From Bretschneidera sinensis (Eukaryota > Streptophyta > Magnoliopsida > Brassicales > Akaniaceae), in contig CM043698.1 of NCBI GenBank assembly GCA_023935145.1, forward strand, positions 74,695,001 through 74,759,000: 64,000 nt of DNA. Reading direction: 5' to 3'. The notes beneath the pieces are model-generated. The model worked only from the letters and a program-made list of their open reading frames with translations, did no database searches and was not told where the DNA came from. This document shows, one piece after another, positions 59,107 through 64,000 of this stretch (within the stretch, counting starts at the first letter, position 1; each line of letters opens with the position of its first letter). Made by a program: the position numbers and the translations under genes.

Positions 59107-62100
59107 TCATTTGGAAGCATGGCATAAAACTGGTTGAATTGCGGCTTTGAAATCTTCAAAAAATCTTTGCTCGGAAAATTTGCCAGCCCGTCTCCTTCCA
59201 GCTTCAGCCATCTTGAGTCTCTCGGTTTCTGGCATCCTCACAATTTTCATTATGGCATCTGCATATTCTTCAACACTCTGGGCAAGAAACCCAGTTTGTT
59301 GCCCATCTTCCTCTAAAACTATGTCCATCTTTGGACCTGCGGAGTTATGGGCTGAAGAGAGGGGTGGAGTAATATGAACAAAATCAGTGCGACATAAAAG
59401 CATTAATCTGACAGTAGAAAACAATATAGCTTGGTTTTGAAAGAAAAATCCTCAAAATGCCCACCAATTGGGATGGCACCAGCAGCCATATACTCAACAA
59501 CACTAATGCCAAAGTGCTCATCTGTCATGGAGTGGATTCCAGCAACAGCACTTCCCAGTAGTTTCACAAGGCCCCTGCAGTCCATAAATGACAGGCATTA
59601 AAGCTAATTAACGAGTTTGGAAATATTCTTCCATAAAATCTACACGCTAAAAGATTGAAGAGAAACCGACAGGAGCCAGTGGTGTACGATTCACTATAAT
59701 TCACAAGCTTAGAAAGAAATTCTTATAGTTAGGACTTACAAATATTTATGATCCAAGTATGGATAAGTTCCCATCCCTTCCCCCTCTCCAAAACAAGGAT
59801 TAAATGAGAATTCAGCACCAAGGCATAATCACTATACTTAACAATGCAGTACTGGTGCTAAATAAGCAACCATGCTAAGTATAATACCAGTATAGAATTT
59901 CAATAATGCTACTAGCCTTCAGAAGTTAAAAGCACAGAGTTTAACAGTATGCAATTAGTGTGGCCATATACCATTAATTAGCATACAAAATATATTATTT
60001 TGGATGTCAGCAGAAACAAATCCATAGAATTCCAAATAAAATTAAATGGCTGTAAAATCAATGAAGACTTAAAAGGCTGGCACAAACCTGTACATCACGT
60101 TCTTATAGAATTCCACATCCCCATCTACGTTCAGTTTGACAGCTTCTTCTTTCAAATTTTGCAGTCTTTCTTCATCTGATTTATTTCGACAACTGCCCAC
60201 AAACTGGAGCTTGGGTCTAGGCAAGTCTGCATCTAACTTCTTGATGGCAACTGAAAAAGCCTCAAGTTGAAGCATATGTGCCTGAGATGCAAGCATCAAG
60301 TTGTAAAGAAAAAGATGACTGATTCAGGCCCAAAATACGAGCCACTAAAACTGTAGTACCTTGTGTTCATAAGTGTTATAGAAGTATGCCCACCTTCTCT
60401 GGACGAAATTGAGCAACAGATGTAATTTTTGGAGAATCCGCTGGTCTTCCCAAAGGAAGTACCTGTATATTTTTCAACTTGTTAGCAAATTCACAGATAT
60501 TTTGACCTAAAATGTTAGCAGAAAGACAGGAGTATGACGTATCGAAATTATATATATGTTGGCATAAGAGAGACCAAAAATGCCGAAAGAAAATACATAC
60601 GTATGTAGATATTCGATGTGCACAATAAACCAACCAACAGAACTATTAAGTTAAAAGAATAATTAACCTGAAGTCCTGAAGTATCACAAGGTGGATAGAC
60701 TCTCTTAATACGATCTGGAATTCTCCAAATATTTTCAATATGGGACTGAGTCCATGAAGAATTGACCAGTGCAAGGTGTGCACAAGAGCCGACAGCCCCA
60801 TATATCCAGCTAAAAAATGTGTAATAGATGATTTTGCACCGGGATAGCCATTTGCTGCCATAGGGGGAAATGTTAGACATAAGTACAAGCATAAAAAAAC
60901 CAGCTAGTTCAATTAAAGACACCAGTATCTCGGAAGGAATCCACAAGATCTATTAGAGCCCGTTTGGTTCACAAACAGGATTATAGTGGGATTGGATTAG
61001 GATTAACATGGAATGAGATAAAGGGGGTTAAGGTTGCGTTTGTTTGCACTTAATGGACCACTTCATGGCACCACATCTGACCGTCCATGGCATCACATCG
61101 GGATCGGTCAGATGTGGTGCTATTAAGTTCATTTGTTTTTTTACCTCTTAATGGAACTTAATGAGTCTGATCGAATCTGACATAAAATTGAATCTTAATG
61201 GCATATGAATGGTATTTTGGATAAAATTACCCTTAACCATATTCTTGGCACTCATCATCAGTGGTGATTGGATATTGAGATCCTCAGTAGAGTCATCAGA
61301 ACCTACTAACCCTGGTTCATAATTCCACTTGAACGAGCCATAAGTACGGGTTGTATCAAAAGCATATTCATCATCTTCAGCATCTTGCCTTACCTAGAGT
61401 TTATCTATGACTTCACTTGCGTATTCACATATGAAAGTACTAGCGTGAATAGAATCCCACGACCGTAGGCCCCAACCTTATCATTTGTTTTTAAAACTTC
61501 CAAGTGAACCTTTAAACCAGTTTGAGAAACTTGTTTTTAATTTGGATTGATAATTTATTAAATTTTTTCATGTACTTTTGTATTGGTGAATTTGTTTTTA
61601 ATTTGTATTTAATTTTATTGACTATTTAAGCATTAAATTAATAATATGTATTCATTGTTAACCCAATTTATTTTTATGTTTAAATTGGTTATTTAAAGAA
61701 ACTAGGATTATGGTTCAATACATTAAAAAAATAAAAAAATAAACAATTGGGAATGTTTTTGTGATGAAACATGCAAACTTTGTTCAGATCAGTAATTGAA
61801 TCTTATTTGCAACAAACAGTCATGTTTTTAACAGTTAAGAGGGTTAAAAAAAAATACATATATTCAGATGTTTCAATCAGTTCAGTTATCAAACAGTTTA
61901 AACACTTAACCATTTAGTATTCAGACACCGCCTCCTATTAGTTCAGCACTATTCAGATGCTTATTCAGTATTCAGCACTTATCGCCGAAAAAAAACAAAT
62001 GCCACCTAAAGTGGTAATACCTTAATACTATATTTGGTTCATGAGATTGCTGGATTGGGATTAAGTGGGATAAGAAGTCTAACTACCAAAATACCTTTAC

Positions 62101-63694
62101 ACTATTTATCATCCTTAGCAATCTCTAATTTTTTCACAAACCCTAAAATTTCATTATTATAATTACTTTTATAATAATAATAAATTATTATTTTTATCAT
62201 CATAATTATAATAAATATTATTATAATTTATAATTTATAATCATAATTATTATTATTAATATTATTAGTATTATAATTATTATTATCAATATAATTATAA
62301 TTATAATTATTATTATTATTACTATTATCATTATCATTATAATATTATTATAATTAAAAAATAATATTATTGTCAGTATTATTATAATAATATTATAAAT
62401 ACTATTATATTATTATAATTATCATAGTTACTATCATTATTATGATAATTATTATTATTGTTATCATCATTAAAAATTTATTAAATTTAGTATCATAATA
62501 ATAATAATAATAATAATAATTTATTATTATAATTCCTATTATAAGAGTAATAAATAATAATTATTATTTTTATCATAATTATAATAATTATTATTCGAAT
62601 TACCATAATAATATTTTTTATAATTATAATTATAATTTATTAAGAATAATAATTATCATAATAATAGATATTATTAACATAATAATAATTATTACTATCA
62701 TACCAATCAAAAAAATATTATTACTATCATAATAATTATATTATTAATATAATAATTATTATTAATAGAAATATTATTATGGTTTAAGACTAATTTTATC
62801 TCACCTTCATCACACGTGAATAGTAAATCCCTCCGACTAAATGAGAGATAACTATTCACGTGGATTAAAATAGTCCATTTCCACTTAATCCCACCAACCA
62901 AACAGCTCCTTAGGGTATTAATGAGGGTTCAGGAACAACCAGATAAATCAATGAAGCCTAATTAGACCTTAAGGTTGCTCTAACACCAAACGACACAACT
63001 CATCTATCCTGATGAATGAGTAAGCGAGGGTGTCCTTTGAAGGGTGAAGGGGACAGAGCTTTCAGGAGCAACATTACTTTAGTTGGTACCACTGCCAAAT
63101 CTCCAATACGAACCCTTATTAATGAGGATGACTCAAATAAAGTTGAACCAATGCTGAATTGTTGATGGGGAAAAAATGTGTTCATACAAATCGACAGAAA
63201 ACTAAGAAATTGGGCGTAATGCAAGTCAGGGGAACAGGGTTCAAATGCTTCAATCATTTCCAATCCCCCATCCTAAGGTGGAAAGTGATGGACTAAACAT
63301 CTTAGATCATCAGAAAATCATCACTATTTTCACAATTTCAAACAATGCTACAAATCATGAATGCATGCTTTGAAAACAAAACATGATGTAATAAAGAGAA
63401 GTCAAACCTCCGAGCAACTAAGGCATTATTATTATACATCGAGCTCCTTTCACGAACACGAGATATCATGTCTATATTGATTGTAGGGTAATGTGTATAG
63501 CACATAACTTTGCATCCAAATAATCGAGCAAGAGGATACGTAAAAGCATATCCACTGGTATCAAAATAATATAATGGAGTGAACTTGCATAAAGCTTCCC
63601 ATGAAAGATAGACTGAACCAAAACTTTGCCCAATCATAGTGAAGCACAGGTAAGCAGTTTCTTCGATCCATTTCCTTTTATACAGATGAACAAC
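59107..63694 (-). CDS. ALG11: GDP-mannose:Man3GlcNAc2-PP-dolichol alpha-1,2-mannosyltransferase ALG11 (partial, N-terminus off window)
   Basis: ALG11 (LEW3 in Arabidopsis) adds the fourth and fifth mannoses to the dolichol-linked N-glycan precursor on the cytosolic face of the ER. Visible exons in transcript order: 63694-63408, 60854-60668, 60462-60394, 60281-60088, 59574-59465 and 59351-59107 (1092 bp, 363 codons plus stop). Blocks in order: [110 protein letters not shown] and [19 protein letters not shown]. The last holds the E-x7-E motif of GT4 retaining glycosyltransferases. About 100 N-terminal residues are missing beyond the right edge. A 2.55-kb intron (60855-63407) is filled with transposon sequence and AT-only repeats, with coding and splice sites intact. 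Confidence 0.95.
61068..61120. repeat. Perfect 16-bp inverted repeat (hairpin) in the hAT-like insertion
   Basis: GCACCACATCTGACCG (61068-61083) and CGGTCAGATGTGGTGC (61105-61120) are exact reverse complements separated by 21 bases. It lies close to the left end of the hAT-like sequence, so it may be a subterminal feature of that element. Confidence 0.9.
62155..62775. repeat. About 600 bp of almost pure A/T trinucleotide-type repeats
   Basis: A dense compound array of ATT, AAT, TAA and ATA words runs through this stretch with very few C or G bases. It includes a clean run of about 10 ATA units at about 62494-62520. It sits inside the Tourist-like sequence of the ALG11 intron. Confidence 0.85.
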
Positions 63695-64000
63695 CTGTGC
63701 ATCAAACGAATGAAACCAAAATGAACAAACATTTAGAAAAAAAAGGAAAATAGCAACCCAATCAAATTTTGTGTCGACATATAAACAGAGTCACACGAAG
63801 AGAAAATCAAAAGTCCCAATCATGATAATAAAAATCCCAGTTAATTAAAGACAGCACATGCTCCACGTCAAAACTCCAATGTAAAGTGAAGATGTAAGTG
63901 CCAGTTCCCAATTAAACCTCATCTTACATCATAAGGTATGACTTAGAAGGATTTCTTGTGCCATAATTACTTAATCCTATATCCTGTGAACAATAAAGTC

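Larger units (their letters stand above)
60956..62909. mobile_element. Tourist-like (PIF/Harbinger) sequence with a nested hAT-like insertion, in an ALG11 intron
   Basis: The left end GAGCCCGTTTGGTT and right end AACCAAACAGCTCC are imperfect inverted repeats, each flanked by TTA (60953-60955 and 62910-62912), the target preferred by Tourist-like elements. A second left-end-like sequence lies at about 62029 (TTTGGTTCATGAGATTGCTGG). Between them, about 61024-62013 has other ends (GCGTTTGTTTGC at left, AACAAATGCC at right) typical of hAT-like small elements. So either one element was split by a hAT-like insertion, or a fragment lies next to a full copy at 62029-62909. No transposase is visible. 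Confidence 0.55.

Overview
This window is nuclear DNA from a flowering plant, most likely a eudicot. It is strongly AT-rich. Its genes have many short exons with GT-AG introns, and the gaps are filled with remains of plant transposable elements (copia, gypsy, LINE, Mutator-like, CACTA-like, hAT-like and Tourist-like). I see no rRNA, tRNA, CRISPR or bacterial-type operon. The species cannot be fixed from the sequence alone.

Layout. (1) 1-3640: the 3' end of a copia retrotransposon with an RNase H tail, a broken extra ORF of the SIRE/env-like type and a 3' LTR-like region, followed by a gypsy gag scrap. (2) 3770-17600: gene-poor DNA with a CACTA-like element, a PELOTA pseudogene fragment, a Mutator-like TIR element with GC-rich cargo, and a captured IQD-family exon. 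(3) 17874-31570: a complete fatty acid amide hydrolase gene (FAAH, + strand, 20 coding exons, 607 aa). One 4.7-kb intron holds a three-LTR retroelement and a LINE relic. (4) 32189-38500: a phosphoglycerate-mutase-like gene (- strand, 9 coding exons, 288 aa) with a solo LTR in one intron. (5) 42425-46150: an APO-family organelle RNA-binding protein gene (APO3-like, - strand, 3 coding exons, 406 aa). (6) 50090-51312: a bHLH transcription factor (bHLH51/30-like, - strand, 2 exons, 256 aa). (7) 53725-56064: an unnamed single-pass membrane protein with a transit-peptide-like N-terminus (- strand, 2 exons, 254 aa). (8) 59107-63694: ALG11/LEW3 mannosyltransferase (- strand, 6 exons seen; the N-terminal exon lies beyond the right edge).

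The genes do not form a pathway cluster. They are ordinary neighbours with unrelated jobs: N-acylethanolamine breakdown, a histidine phosphatase-fold enzyme, organelle transcript processing, transcription control and dolichol-linked glycan assembly. All gene models were read by hand from splice sites. Every complete model keeps one open frame, and the FAAH model puts the catalytic residues at K205, S281 and S305, the numbering known for Arabidopsis FAAH.

The most interesting parts are the mobile-element structures: a three-LTR element bounded by an exact 5-bp duplication, Mutator-like ends carrying gene pieces (including an IQD exon with its splice sites), clusters of a GTCGAC-centred palindrome shared by a copia element and a CACTA-like element, and a tandemly duplicated poly-G tract on the sense strand of a FAAH intron. 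I found no clearly new biochemical system.
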